From Arabidopsis thaliana (Eukaryota; Streptophyta; Magnoliopsida; Brassicales; Brassicaceae), in the NCBI RefSeq assembly GCF_000001735.4, contig NC_003074.8:4030101-4094100 (forward strand): DNA of 64,000 bases, given 5' to 3'. Within the stretch, counting starts at the first letter, position 1. Each line of letters opens with the position of its first letter. The notes under the pieces are model-generated. The model made no database searches. It saw only the letters and a list, made by a program, of their open reading frames with translations, and was not told the DNA's origin. The position numbers and the translations under genes are program-made. Shown here one piece after another: positions 48,501-58,493 of this stretch.

Positions 48501-49016
48501 CAAAAGATATACTCTCTTCTAGAGAAGCTAAAGGTAACAGATAACTACTTGAGTATCGGGTTAAAAATATTATAGTAACGGCCACAGATTACAGTTTATC
48601 ATATCCCCTTGATGTATCGCATTGACGGATTTACCCTGCCGATAATCTCGGTGAAACATCAAAATCCTCTTTTTGTTTAACTTGAACAAAAAAAACTGTA
48701 ATCATGTCAAATAAACCCAGAAATTAAAGAGATCCAAACTGATGCAAATTTTCCATATAAAAAAACTTCACAAGAATTTCAAACCGATTTTTAAAACCGG
48801 CGAAAAAATTAGAAAATTTGCAAACAACAAAGAGAAAGAAAATCCCTAAATGCGTCTCCTCTTCCACTTTTGGATCCTGGAAAAATTATATACCTATTTA
48901 CATCGACACGACGACGAAGTATGATGACTCAGTAGTATCTGAACAAAAACAACCAGATCTAGAAGAAAAAAAAACTTCTCTAACTACCAAGATTCCTTCC
49001 AATAAAAGCTTCTTCT
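45515..49016. other. gene-poor intergenic DNA upstream of MYB10
   Basis: 3.5 kb, strongly AT-rich, with an A20 run near 46350. Around 46551-46575 a GACGTC core (46554-46559) and a CACGTG G-box (46570-46575) sit close together, about 1.05 kb upstream of the MYB10 ATG. A short + strand ORF at 48818-49024 (antisense to the SAUR72 3' end) has no recognisable domain. No transposon ends recognised. Confidence 0.5.
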
Positions 49017-49415
49017 TCAAATAGTCCCGTCACCGATTAGATCCTGAACATCAATCGGTACCGGAAGTCCAAGACGAAGCGATTCCATGATTCGTTCGAA
49101 GACAAGGACATGGCAAGGGATTTGTAGAACTCCTTTTTGCTCGTAACCATACTCTTGAGCAGATCGGTTTAGTAAACCGATGAAAACCGGATGGTTAAGT
49201 AGCTCCGCGCTAACGACGAACCTCTCCATCTCGTCACCTACGTAGACCGGTACGTGTCCTTCGGGAACAGAGGAGGTTTGCTTCTTTGAGCGGCGAGTCA
49301 CCGAAGAACGGAGGAAGGATTCGGAACGGCGGCTAGGTCGCTGTGAATCGGAACGGAGGAGACTGTATTGAGCGGAATCAGCGACGCGAGAGAGACGACG
49401 GATTAGTTGCTTCAT
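49017..49415 (-). CDS. SAUR72: SAUR-like auxin-responsive protein SAUR72
   Basis: Intronless, 132 aa, start ATG 49415-49413. An Arg/Ser-rich N-terminus (MKQLIRRLSRVADSAQYSLL) precedes the SAUR domain: VPEGHVPVYVGDEMERFVVSAELLNHPVFIGLLNRSAQEYGYEQ, then VLQIPCHVLVFERIM. SAURs are small, auxin- or light-regulated proteins, many of which inhibit PP2C.D phosphatases and so activate plasma-membrane H+-ATPases and cell expansion. The frame is open further upstream to 49631, but the extra residues lack SAUR similarity and run through the leader. Confidence 0.93.
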   Translation of the reverse strand: MKQLIRRLSRVADSAQYSLLRSDSQRPSRRSESFLRSSVTRRSKKQTSSVPEGHVPVYVGDEMERFVVSAELLNHPVFIGLLNRSAQEYGYEQKGVLQIPCHVLVFERIMESLRLGLPVPIDVQDLIGDGTI

Positions 49416-52400
49416 CGTCTTCGTGTTGTGACTTTGAGAGAGAGAAGAGAGAAACTTTTGGTGATTGGTACTGAAAACGGATGTTTGAGAATTCGAGAGA
49501 GAATCAATGAGAATTTTGTGAAGGAGAGAGTGAGGGAAGGTTTTGGATTTTATATTGAGTCGAGGGTATTTTGGGGAATGTGTATTTGATAAAGTAGGTA
49601 CGGGGAAGGAGTACTTGCCAGGTACACACACTTACTCGTAATTTTCCACTGACTTTGAAAAATATATAAAATCCTAAAAATATATAATATGATAAAATAT
49701 CATATTCATTTGATGTAAATCTTTGATTATTTTTTTAAGATTTTTTTATTCTCTTAGATAACTGTTTGGATTTCCATTAACAATATATATCCCCGCATTA
49801 TCATAATCTTTTTTGAGTATAATGATATTATTGTATTTTCTGATCATAATTGGAATTAAAATAGCAATTAATTTACCTTGGTTATTCTACCAATTTATTG
49901 AAAGATTAGATATAGTTTTTTTCTTGTTAGTAATAGATACACGAGGTTCATGAGCAACCCAAAATATATCTTAATGATGTTGTAAAATTAATTACAAGTA
50001 GTTATCAGGAAAATAATAACATTATTCATGGTAAACTGATTATAATTTACAAGAGGCCAATATAATGTTCAAAATACAATTTTCATTCAAGCAAATTAAA
50101 AAAAAGGGTTATATATCTTTGTTTAGATTAATCCATATACTTTGTAATCCTATATCATGTACATGTAGTTAATATCATTTCATCTAATCATCTATTATCC
50201 TACTTCAACTAAGACTGGATATCCAATTCCACTTTGGAAAATTTTTACATATCCAATTTTTACATTTCTTTCTTTAATCCTACTCAAAATATAAGGTGTA
50301 GAGAAAGATAGATCCCCTCGTTTTTTTTTATCAAAAGATCCCCTCGTTAATAATTATATTTTCAATATATTAAATAATAAGCTAGAAATTAAATATGGAT
50401 GAAGTGTGGAAAAGTTAGTTAATTTTGTATATGGAAATAGTTAATTGCATACAAATTTATATTGTAAGATAGCGTATATAGCCATTTAAATATATGGTTT
50501 CATACTCGTAACAATGTTCATGGTTTTTATTGAATATGTGATCTATCATATGGCCTAAGTCTTAAATCCCCATAGGAATAAATGATGCCTTCAGAATCTG
50601 GTTACAAAGTCTACTATATAGGCTGGATTTTAAATTTCATAAATCAAATACAATTATACAAACTAAATATTCTGGATGGAAATATTACAAAACAAAATGT
50701 GGAGCTTCAACTTCTGTTGACCCCAAGAAAATGACATAAAAGGCTTCTAGAATTTGGACCAAGTGATTAGATATGAACCATTTGTGTAAATATTATGAAT
50801 TCTTTTTGAACCAGTACGTATAGATTATTCAAATAGTCCATACTCACCCTCAACGACTTAAAAGACTTCAATATTCATTTAGCTTTCTTCTGGTCATATT
50901 CATATCCTCACGTAACCATCATTGAAAACTAAAATAAGATGTAAGTTACTTGTAAGTTTCCATTATGTAATATATTTTTCAAAGATTAATCACTGTACTG
51001 TCTATTATTTTAGATCATAACTAATTAAAAAAATAGCCAAAAAAAACTTATTAAATTTTAACAAATTTTCGTTTTCATTGTGTAAACATAAAAATCTATC
51101 ACCATCATGACAATATAAACACAAGCCATTCAAGGATATAAGTGATATAATTAATTCATATACTACAAAATATATAGCTGCATGCTCGATTGAATCAAAC
51201 TTCATAAGTGACGATTCGCTATACCTATTAATGTTGATAATAGATTACTTGTCTTTGCCACAAAACAAAAAGATTACTTGTAAGTTGTGACCTCTAGAAG
51301 AAGCATCCGACTATGCAAAATGCACTCAAGCCATGAATCATGACAAATTAATCATAGGTTTATGATCAGGTGACTTTATAAATTGATATTGCCCAAATCT
51401 ATTAATACACATTCAGTTTTGTGACTTGATTATATACATCTTTTCCCATTTTATAATTTCTTTGAAAAAAATGGCGCGTGAAATTGTAATATACAGCGCG
51501 TAGATATCATGAAGGACCATCAGCATGTGTGGGTTAGATAGAGAAAGAAAAAGTAAAGCAGAACTGTTGAAGGATCATTCTTCATTCTGTAAAGGTTAAA
51601 CTTTAAAGACAAAGATATGATGATGTGACCTAATTTTCTCTGGTTTTCGAAAGTGTCTGCCCCCTAACTTATCTTGGGGGTTACAACTTTAGTCCCCTTT
51701 AGCCTCTTAACTTTATTAATTATGTATACATACATATATATATAACTATATTCATATATGGATTAATCAAAATAAAGTGGTCTCGTACTAATAGCCATCT
51801 ATGTTATTATATACTGCCATGCATCTTTTGTAGGTTTCATCCAATTTAGTAATTTTGAATTCCTACTTGGTCTCAAGTTTTACCATAACTAGAATATCAA
51901 CTCGATGATATTTATTAGATACTAGCTAATCCATAAACTAGTGTGATTTGTTACATAATTGATTTAAAAGGAAACAATACAAGCAACTTAAAGAAGCAAC
52001 TAGTTAAGGTGGGGATGGAGTGTTTACAAAATTGTAACGAACTCTCAAGTGGTTAATTCCCTTACGACTCATTTTCTCAAATTTCCGTGGAACTCCTCTC
52101 TTATATGATTCAAAACACATTTATGATTTTATTGATTTCTTGTGGAATTGGAAGTGTTCAACCCTCACGTAGTCGGCAATTTTCAATATCCTCACTCATT
52201 ATACAAATTTGGATAAAAGGAACCGTGTCACTCAAATGATCATAAACATATACACATTCCAATCGGAAACGACTTATGAAGTATTTAGTAACTATATATT
52301 ACCCTTATCCATAGTATAAAATCCACACCTTTATTTATTTGAAGGCTTGCTAGAATCAATATCTAAAACACCTAATTTCTGCGTGTTGCAATACATATAA

Positions 52401-53135
52401 AAATCATGCAAAGAATCGGTTACAATTCTAATGGTCGTTAGTCATTGATATTTGATTATAATAATGAAGTAATAGAATTCAAGGAATATCAAATAATGAA
52501 ACATAAACAGCAATATATATAAAAAAACATATGCAAATATTAAACTATTATGCAAAAAAACACAGATAGAGAAGAGAATATTCCTCCAACGGCAAAGGTT
52601 ATTAAGAGCCATTACACTTCAATCATTGAGAAACACGTCAATAGCTTGAAACTTCACTCTGATTGGGTTTAGCTGTAACGCGTTACGCGCTATTGCATCA
52701 TTTAATAAATATGAAGATAAAGTATGTCACCGCTTCCATATACATTAACATTTGCTCTTTTCAAATGCAACTACTTAGTGCTCTCTCTGTTTTAGTTTTA
52801 TATAAGTTGTAATTTAAAGTTTTACACATATATTAAAAAATTACAAAAATCTCATTTAATTTATCGCTTTTATATAAAAATATCATTTACTATAACTGAT
52901 TCAATTAATAAAAAATTATATAATTAAATGTTATTAATTAAAAAAGTATTAAATATATTTATTATTTGGGATCAATTATGGGATTAACACTTTAAAGTGT
53001 ATCCTTTTGTGATTTTAGGAACATTTCAATGTACTACCAAAAACAGGTAATTATACGTGATCGTATTTTACAATCTCACCCCTTTCAGCTTACACTCAAT
53101 TATTTGATTTCTCTTTTATTTATTTTTCTCCTCAA
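49416..53135. other. gene-free AT-rich intergenic DNA
   Basis: 3.7 kb with no credible gene. A 13-bp motif 'agatcccctcgtt' occurs twice near 50309-50349. From 52780 to about 52940, 'ctctctctgttttagttttatataagttg...gttttacacatatattaaaaaatta' resembles one end of plant Stowaway-like MITEs, but no partner inverted repeat was found. Promoter of SAUR72 is at the left end. Confidence 0.5.
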
Positions 53136-53660
53136 TAGTTGAAGATGCTTCAACAACTTGGCCATTATTTGCTACCGCAGAAGATTTTCTCGCCGTCGCA
53201 ACCACCACCTCCGTGGAACGCCTTCTGCTCCGCCGCTGCCATTGACGGAGCCAACCATCTCCCTTTCATGTTTCATCTTTTAAAATCTCCTTACCCTGTT
53301 ATCTCTCCCTCTGATTGTTGAATTCCACATTTTCTCACTTCCCCATCTTACCTCCGGTCCTCTCTTCTCCTTTCAGATTTGCTCTCTGTTCCCTAATTGT
53401 TTGGGTTCCCTAATTACAATCCTTATGGTATATATTTTTGTTAATGCTTACCTCAATATATGAGTGACCTCGATCTCACTTTTCCCTTGGGTTCCCTGTT
53501 TTCAGATCTTAGGGTTTAGATTTTACATTTTCATCCTCACCTAAAATCATCTTCTCGTTAATGTTTATTTGCTTTTGATGTTCTCTGTTACGCTGAAACA
53601 CAGCTTCTTCTCTCGAGGGCAAAATCGTCTTTCAAGCTTGTAGGAAGTGTCCAATATCAT
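53136..53660 (+). other. possible transcribed locus with a short ORF; function unknown
   Basis: An ORF 53139-53321 (60 codons, MKMLQQLGHYLLPQKIF...) has relatively GC-rich, codon-like composition against AT-rich surroundings. It is preceded by a perfect inverted repeat (gttgaag/cttcaac around ATG). Downstream DNA contains 'ttagggtttag' (about 53511) and CT-rich leader-like sequence. No domain or homolog recognised. It could be a small protein gene, a non-coding RNA, or a gene relic. Confidence 0.25.
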
Positions 53661-55120
53661 AAGCCCATTTCGATTGTACCTTATCTCCAATTTGTAGCCC
53701 AAATTGTGCCTAAAACAGTAATAGCCCCTTATTATTTGCTTAAAAAATTAAAAACAATACTAAAAGTAACTGCGGCTAGTTTTAGAATTTGCTAATCGTA
53801 TAGTCATAATTCATGGAACATTGGATTAAAAATAAAAAGTAAGATAATAAAAAGTGGAATGTGTGTAATGTGTAGTCACGTGAAAGAAGTTTTGGGGAAA
53901 TTAATAAATATAAAATAAATGGATTGAATTAAAAAAGTCCGTACGGTGCAGTCGTACAGGGTAACCTACCCACTCCCACCTCTTTTTTTTCTTTCTGGGT
54001 GTTCTCTTACGTGTCGTACCGTACAAACCAACTTGACTTTTCTTGACAAATTTTATTTAACATTTAGACACATGTGGGTCCAATTCTCCACTATTCAGAA
54101 TTGCCCGTTACATGCCGTTTGGCTTCTGTCTCGTTAATTACTTTTTTCTATCTTTATATCTGACGCCACATATTTAAAAGTTATTTTTGTTATATTAACG
54201 TCAATTTCAATAGTTGGGTTAAAAATTCATTAGTATTATTAACCCGTCTTGTACTCATTTGGAAAATAAACTAAAATCCATCGGATACTCCTCTCTGTGT
54301 CCTATGTTGACGTTGTCCTTAGGATAATTTTACGGGCAAAAATGTTTGATTCCAACTTAAACTATCAAAGAAATTCAAAATGTTTGACTCCAACTTAAAG
54401 AGACCACCCGTACGCGAGGACAGCCACACGACCTACTTTGTACTTTCCTGTGTTTTACTTTTACTTTTACATATTAATGTGCTTAATTCTCTCAATGAAA
54501 ATACAGAGAGGCATAACTCATAAGTATATGTCTCTGCATTATACAGGAATAGAAAATATAAATGCAATTGTTTTTTTCCAATGTGGTCCATTTTTAGATG
54601 GTTCGATTTCAAAGTGGAGGGGGCTCACAGTTGCACATTGGTCTTAGCTTTTATGGTATACCTCACTCTCTAGCCTCTTGGCTCCACCTTTGTCCTTTTG
54701 ATTTTTCTTTTCAAACTTTTGGTATAGAAATGACGACTAAGCTTTGTTCCATGACTCATCATCTTCCTTTACATCCATTTCATGACTAAGCTTTGCTAAT
54801 TTATTATATCCCACTATTACATTGTATATGTTATTGTAGATTGATAATGCCATATGATTCTATCGTTTTATCCTTTTTAGTGACATGTTATGGTCGGTCG
54901 TGTGCTCGTGTTTTGATTAAAGTTGGATTGTCATTTGCTTCATTTTTTTTCTAACAGAGTTTGCCATTTGCTTTTCCATCTGTATCACTTTTTTTTTTAT
55001 GTTGTCAATTGCACATTTGCATTGTCCCTTAATTTTAGACTAATCTAGTGGATTGCCTACTAGGCTACTACATTAATTGACCATAATTTATGGAAGTGAA
55101 GTATCGCAAAATGGCTTTCC
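53661..55120. other. intergenic DNA, no gene seen
   Basis: AT-rich. Contains a near duplicate 'caaaaatgtttgattccaacttaaactatcaaag' / 'caaaatgtttgactccaacttaaagag' at about 54336 and 54377. Short ORFs have no coding features. Confidence 0.5.
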
Positions 55121-55141
55121 CCACATAAAGAGGCCCATCCG

Positions 55142-55284
55142 CCCCATGTAAGTGAATTTATATTTTTGCGTAATATGAAAAGACATAGGCCCATGTAAGT
55201 GAATTTATTTCTTGGGTAGTATGAATAAGCAAAAGATAAATGGGTCAGGCCCATATAATGAGTAACAGCAAAGTCATCGTCTCT
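55142..55284. repeat. copy 1 of the NOP56 promoter module
   Basis: 'ggcccatgtaagtgaattta...gggtagtatgaataagc...atgggtcaggcccatataatgagtaacagcaaagtcatcgtct' aligns in order with the modules at 58130-58230 and 61370-61450. Inside it, 'cccatgtaagtgaatttat' is itself duplicated (55143 and 55190). No NOP56 coding sequence follows this copy. Confidence 0.7.
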
Positions 55285-55330
55285 CTGAATGTCACTTTAC
55301 CATTAAGAGAAACAAAAACCAAAGTTCAAA

Positions 55331-55870
55331 TCAAGGTTTAATTGAAATGCGACAATTCGTGCACATGCGATCAAAGTCAATCAGTATGTTAGTGTTCTCT
55401 TGAAACGTGTTGGATGTTGTAATTGCCATCGTCTTTAGGTTGCATGCATTCCGTAAGATGTGGAATGCCGCTTTTTTCTCTGTTTTTTCTCTTCCTTTAA
55501 ACCCAATCCACTCAAAAGCTTCCAGACTCCGATACAAACTTAGAGGAACAAAATCCGGTTGCTTCCACTTTTCTCTTAAAAGGTTGCAGCAGCATCTTTT
55601 TTGTTTGAACCTGAGAACTCGCAGTTTAGAGCTACGCATTAGTATAAAAGAAAAGCAATCGAGAGCGCATATAGCACATAGCTCTACACAATCGCTCTCA
55701 AGATTCACAGCTCGTTTCCAAATAGGACGCCATCGTTTCGACAAAATACTTGTTGCCACCGCATCTTTTGTCGGAACAAATGATAAAACTGTCGCCAGTA
55801 AATCGTCAGGCAAATCATTAATTCTTGCCGCATCTGAACAGACTCTAGTTGCTTTTGCTTTTGGATACAT
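55331..55870 (-). CDS. reduced F-box/FBD protein (LRR region missing)
   Basis: One open frame of 179 aa. Residues 15-55 are an F-box (ARINDLPDDLLATVLSFVPTKDAVATSILSKRWRPIWK). Residues about 100-175 match the FBD domain (W-x-QPDFVPLSLYRSLEAFEWIGFKGREKTEKKAAFHILRNACNLKTMAI). Typical plant F-box/LRR/FBD proteins are about 400-450 aa; the leucine-rich repeats that bind substrate are almost wholly absent. It may still bind SKP1/ASK but probably has no normal target, so it could be a degenerating member. At3g12840 by position. Confidence 0.75.
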   Translation of the reverse strand: MYPKAKATRVCSDAARINDLPDDLLATVLSFVPTKDAVATSILSKRWRPIWKRAVNLESDCVELCAICALDCFSFILMRSSKLRVLRFKQKRCCCNLLREKWKQPDFVPLSLYRSLEAFEWIGFKGREKTEKKAAFHILRNACNLKTMAITTSNTFQENTNILIDFDRMCTNCRISIKP

Positions 55871-56470
55871 CGAGATATTTGTTGGAACTCAGAGTCAGAG
55901 AAGACAGACCTTTGCTTGGAATAGATGAACACGCTAAGATCAACCGTATATATACAGCCTATGGGAGGATCTCCTTTTTCCATTTATGATATAAATCTAT
56001 GTTATAAAAATGGAAACAGAAATTCAATATGTTATAAATTAAGTCACATTACCAATAAGAGTCTGTCACGTGGATGTTATTTATAGTGATAACTAATAAG
56101 TGATTAGCAAAATAAAAACAAAAAGTCACGATATCAATAAACACGACTACCATTAAAGTTAATGTTTGATAAGTTTTACTTTTTAAATAGATTTTGGATT
56201 TGGCAAATATAATAAAAAATAGAAAAAATAAATAAAAAATCTCGTCACATTGACGCAAATTTGTTGGAAAATCCCATATATTTTGGTTTCTGTGAACGAA
56301 TAGAAAAAAACTTTTTCAATCCCTAGTTTTTAGGAAACTACTTTTATCATAATTTTAAAATACCAAAAATTACTTTAGTATCTGCGTCTAGTCATACCCT
56401 TTTACACCCTGTTTTTTTGGCAAATATCAGAATTTTATTTAATTTTAAAAATATATTTTATGCGAACATT
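55871..56470. other. AT-rich flank upstream of the F-box gene
   Basis: Promoter side of the F-box gene. The leader frame on the minus strand continues open for some codons but without similarity. No other gene seen. Confidence 0.5.
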
Positions 56471-56477
56471 CAACATA

Positions 56478-56556
56478 AAATGGGCTACTGTGAAGAACTC
56501 GAACCTCCAACGTAAAGCCCAACAGGCATGTCTGTTAACCGCTAGACCATTTTCAC
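56478..56556 (-). other. tRNA-derived sequence (tRNA pseudogene or SINE head)
   Basis: On the minus strand, 'tggtctagcggttaacaga' resembles a Pol III A box with D-arm, and 'ggaggttcgagttcttc' matches the B box/T-arm, about 40 bp apart. The ends 'aaaatgg' and 'ccatttt' could pair as a 7-bp acceptor stem. The T stem and anticodon arm do not fold cleanly, so this is not an intact tRNA gene. A tRNA-derived SINE remnant or tRNA pseudogene is most likely. Confidence 0.5.
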
Positions 56557-56657
56557 TCATTACCTACAAATTAATAAAACATAAATATATACAAACAGTA
56601 AAGCGTTAGAAAAGGAAAAAAAAATGTTAATATCTTTTCTGTTGAATTATTACGACA

Positions 56658-57863
56658 CTAGTATTAAGCCCGTACTATGTACGGACAAAACTTTAGCCAA
56701 ATTTATAGATAAACCAACAATATTTAGAAATTTTTAGAAAAATTCTAATTTCAAGTCTTTTGGTTACTGGGTTTAATCGCAGGTCAAGTCTTACAAAGAG
56801 TTTTGGTTCAATGACAAAAGATATGTAAGTAAAACTTACAGGTTTATTGTCACCAACACTGCTATTTAATTTTTCTTAACTTGTCAACCTGAAAAGAAAA
56901 AGAATCATAAGAAAATTCTAATCAAAACTTAGAAGAAGAATGTGGATGTGATTTTATTTGCAAAAACAATATAATCATGTAAACTTATAAGAGAATCGTG
57001 ACAGAAATTTAGACACAAAGATGATTATTGATTTACATCGCTTAAGAACTAAAACTCAGGCCACCAATTTTTGAACTTTGAGACACGAAGAGTATTGTAT
57101 TGTTGCAGGAAAAAGGAATCAGAAAAAATGATTTGTAAGCTTTTTGTATGAAATCATGTTGTTGTTCTATTGTTGAAGAAGAGAAGCAAAATGGAGATAT
57201 TGAGATCGTGGGTGTAAAGGGAGGTGAAGGCGTGAAGCAGTTGCAAGGAGAATGTTGCAGTTATTGTAAAAGTGACAGTTGATTTAAGAGGGGTTATTGG
57301 TTTATAGATTTATAAGGAATTGGAAATCCAAACAAAAATCATTTGTTATTCAATTATTGATTTTAAAATTTTAACTAAAATCATGTGTTATTGATTCGAT
57401 GATTTATAAATACTAGTTAAAATCCTTTGTTATTCGTTTAGTCATTTGTTTTTGGATTTGAGAATCCAAATTATGTTTTAAATGGAATTGAATGGATTTG
57501 AAAGAAAAAAATAGAAGGATTCAAATCTATTGATAAATACATGTTATTTCAAAATCCATATATAGATGACATTGATTATAATAACATTCATACAAACTCT
57601 TAATAAGTATATACAAATTATTTGGTGAAGTGAGAGAGTACACACGAACATTCTGTAAGGAAATCTCAATTTCAAACTAGATTTCTACAAGAGTTATCCG
57701 TGATGTATGTTTATAAATTTCAAACTAGATTTCTCAGATTGAATTTAATTTATTCTTCTCAGCTCAGGATTGTAAAATAGGGAGACATATTTTATAATGA
57801 TGTATTTAAAAAACAAAAAAGGAAATTTTACTCTTATAAGAAGGAAACATATTTTATACTAGA
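56658..57863 (-). mobile_element. non-autonomous Helitron (AtREP-like), about 1.2 kb
   Basis: On the minus strand the element starts TCTAGTATAAAATATG (TC terminus at 57863) and ends with a hairpin CCGTAC-ATA-GTACGG followed by GCTTAATACTAG (CTRR terminus at 56658). The flanking bases are A on the 5' side and T on the 3' side, as expected for Helitron insertion at an AT dinucleotide with no target duplication. The interior is AT-rich and has no Rep/helicase ORF, so it depends on autonomous elements. Internal imperfect repeats ('aaatcatttgttattc', 'aaatcatgtgttattg', 'aaatcctttgttattc') lie at 57335-57440. Confidence 0.75.
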
Positions 57864-58119
57864 TTAGCCCATTTCGTAAATATTAGACAGTACTATATAT
57901 TAGGTTTTTTTTTCCATTCATACATTAGTTTGTTTTGGTTAGTTAGTAAACAACTTTTTTTTCCAAATTTTCAACCACTTCAAAATATATTACTTGAAAA
58001 ATTTTGACTTAAAATAATTTGTATCTGTTTCAACCAATTTCTAAAGTATATTAACCAAACAAAAACTAAAGATCTTTCAATTTAGGATTTTTCTTGTGTG
58101 CTATCGTTTGGTTGACATG

Positions 58120-58230
58120 AAGACAACTGGCCCATGTAAGTATCTTTTGTATGTTGCGTAGTTTGGTTGAGCCCGAGAGAAATAGTGGGCCAGGCCCATA
58201 TAGTTAATCTAAGAGCACAGTCATCGTCTT
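58120..58230. repeat. copy 2 of the NOP56 promoter module
   Basis: 'gacatgaagacaactggcccatgtaag...gtttggttgagcccgagagaaatagtgggccaggcccatatagttaatctaagagcacag' is collinear with 61352-61440. It keeps the palindromic site II pair (GTGGGCC-A-GGCCCAT). It is followed by a fragment of NOP56 exon 1. Confidence 0.85.
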
Positions 58231-58284
58231 CCTTTCATTTAATTTTAAAAAGATAGGGGTATTTAGCTTCTCTCTACAACGGCG

Positions 58285-58430
58285 ATGTATCTTCTTTACG
58301 AATCATCTTCGGGATTCGGTCTGTTCGAGGCACACGTTCTAGATGAGATCGGACAGAACATGGAGGCGGTTCATGTGAGTCATCGATCTCACTGCTTTTG
58401 ACTCTAATTCAGCAACCAAACTGGTTGATA
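58285..58430 (+). pseudogene. fragment of NOP56-like exon 1
   Basis: The frame from ATG 58285 reads MYLLYESSSGFGLFE then DEIGQNMEAV, paralleling [17 protein letters not shown] and [10 protein letters not shown] of the intact gene at 61578. After GGCGGTT the copy has lost about 40 bp and resumes at 'tctcactgctttt' out of frame, stopping at 58399-58401. No other NOP56 exon follows. Together with the upstream promoter copy, this is a duplicated and broken 5' end of the neighbouring gene. Transcription is possible because the promoter motifs are intact. Confidence 0.85.
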
Positions 58431-58493
58431 GATCCTATATACTATATATTTTCTTAATAACTATAGAATGGAACTGGAGTTGTAACTTGAAAG

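Noticed and set aside
49416..49631. Upstream extension of the SAUR72 frame (72 extra residues)
   Set aside because: SAUR proteins begin near MKQLIRR; the upstream frame has no SAUR similarity and is probably leader.
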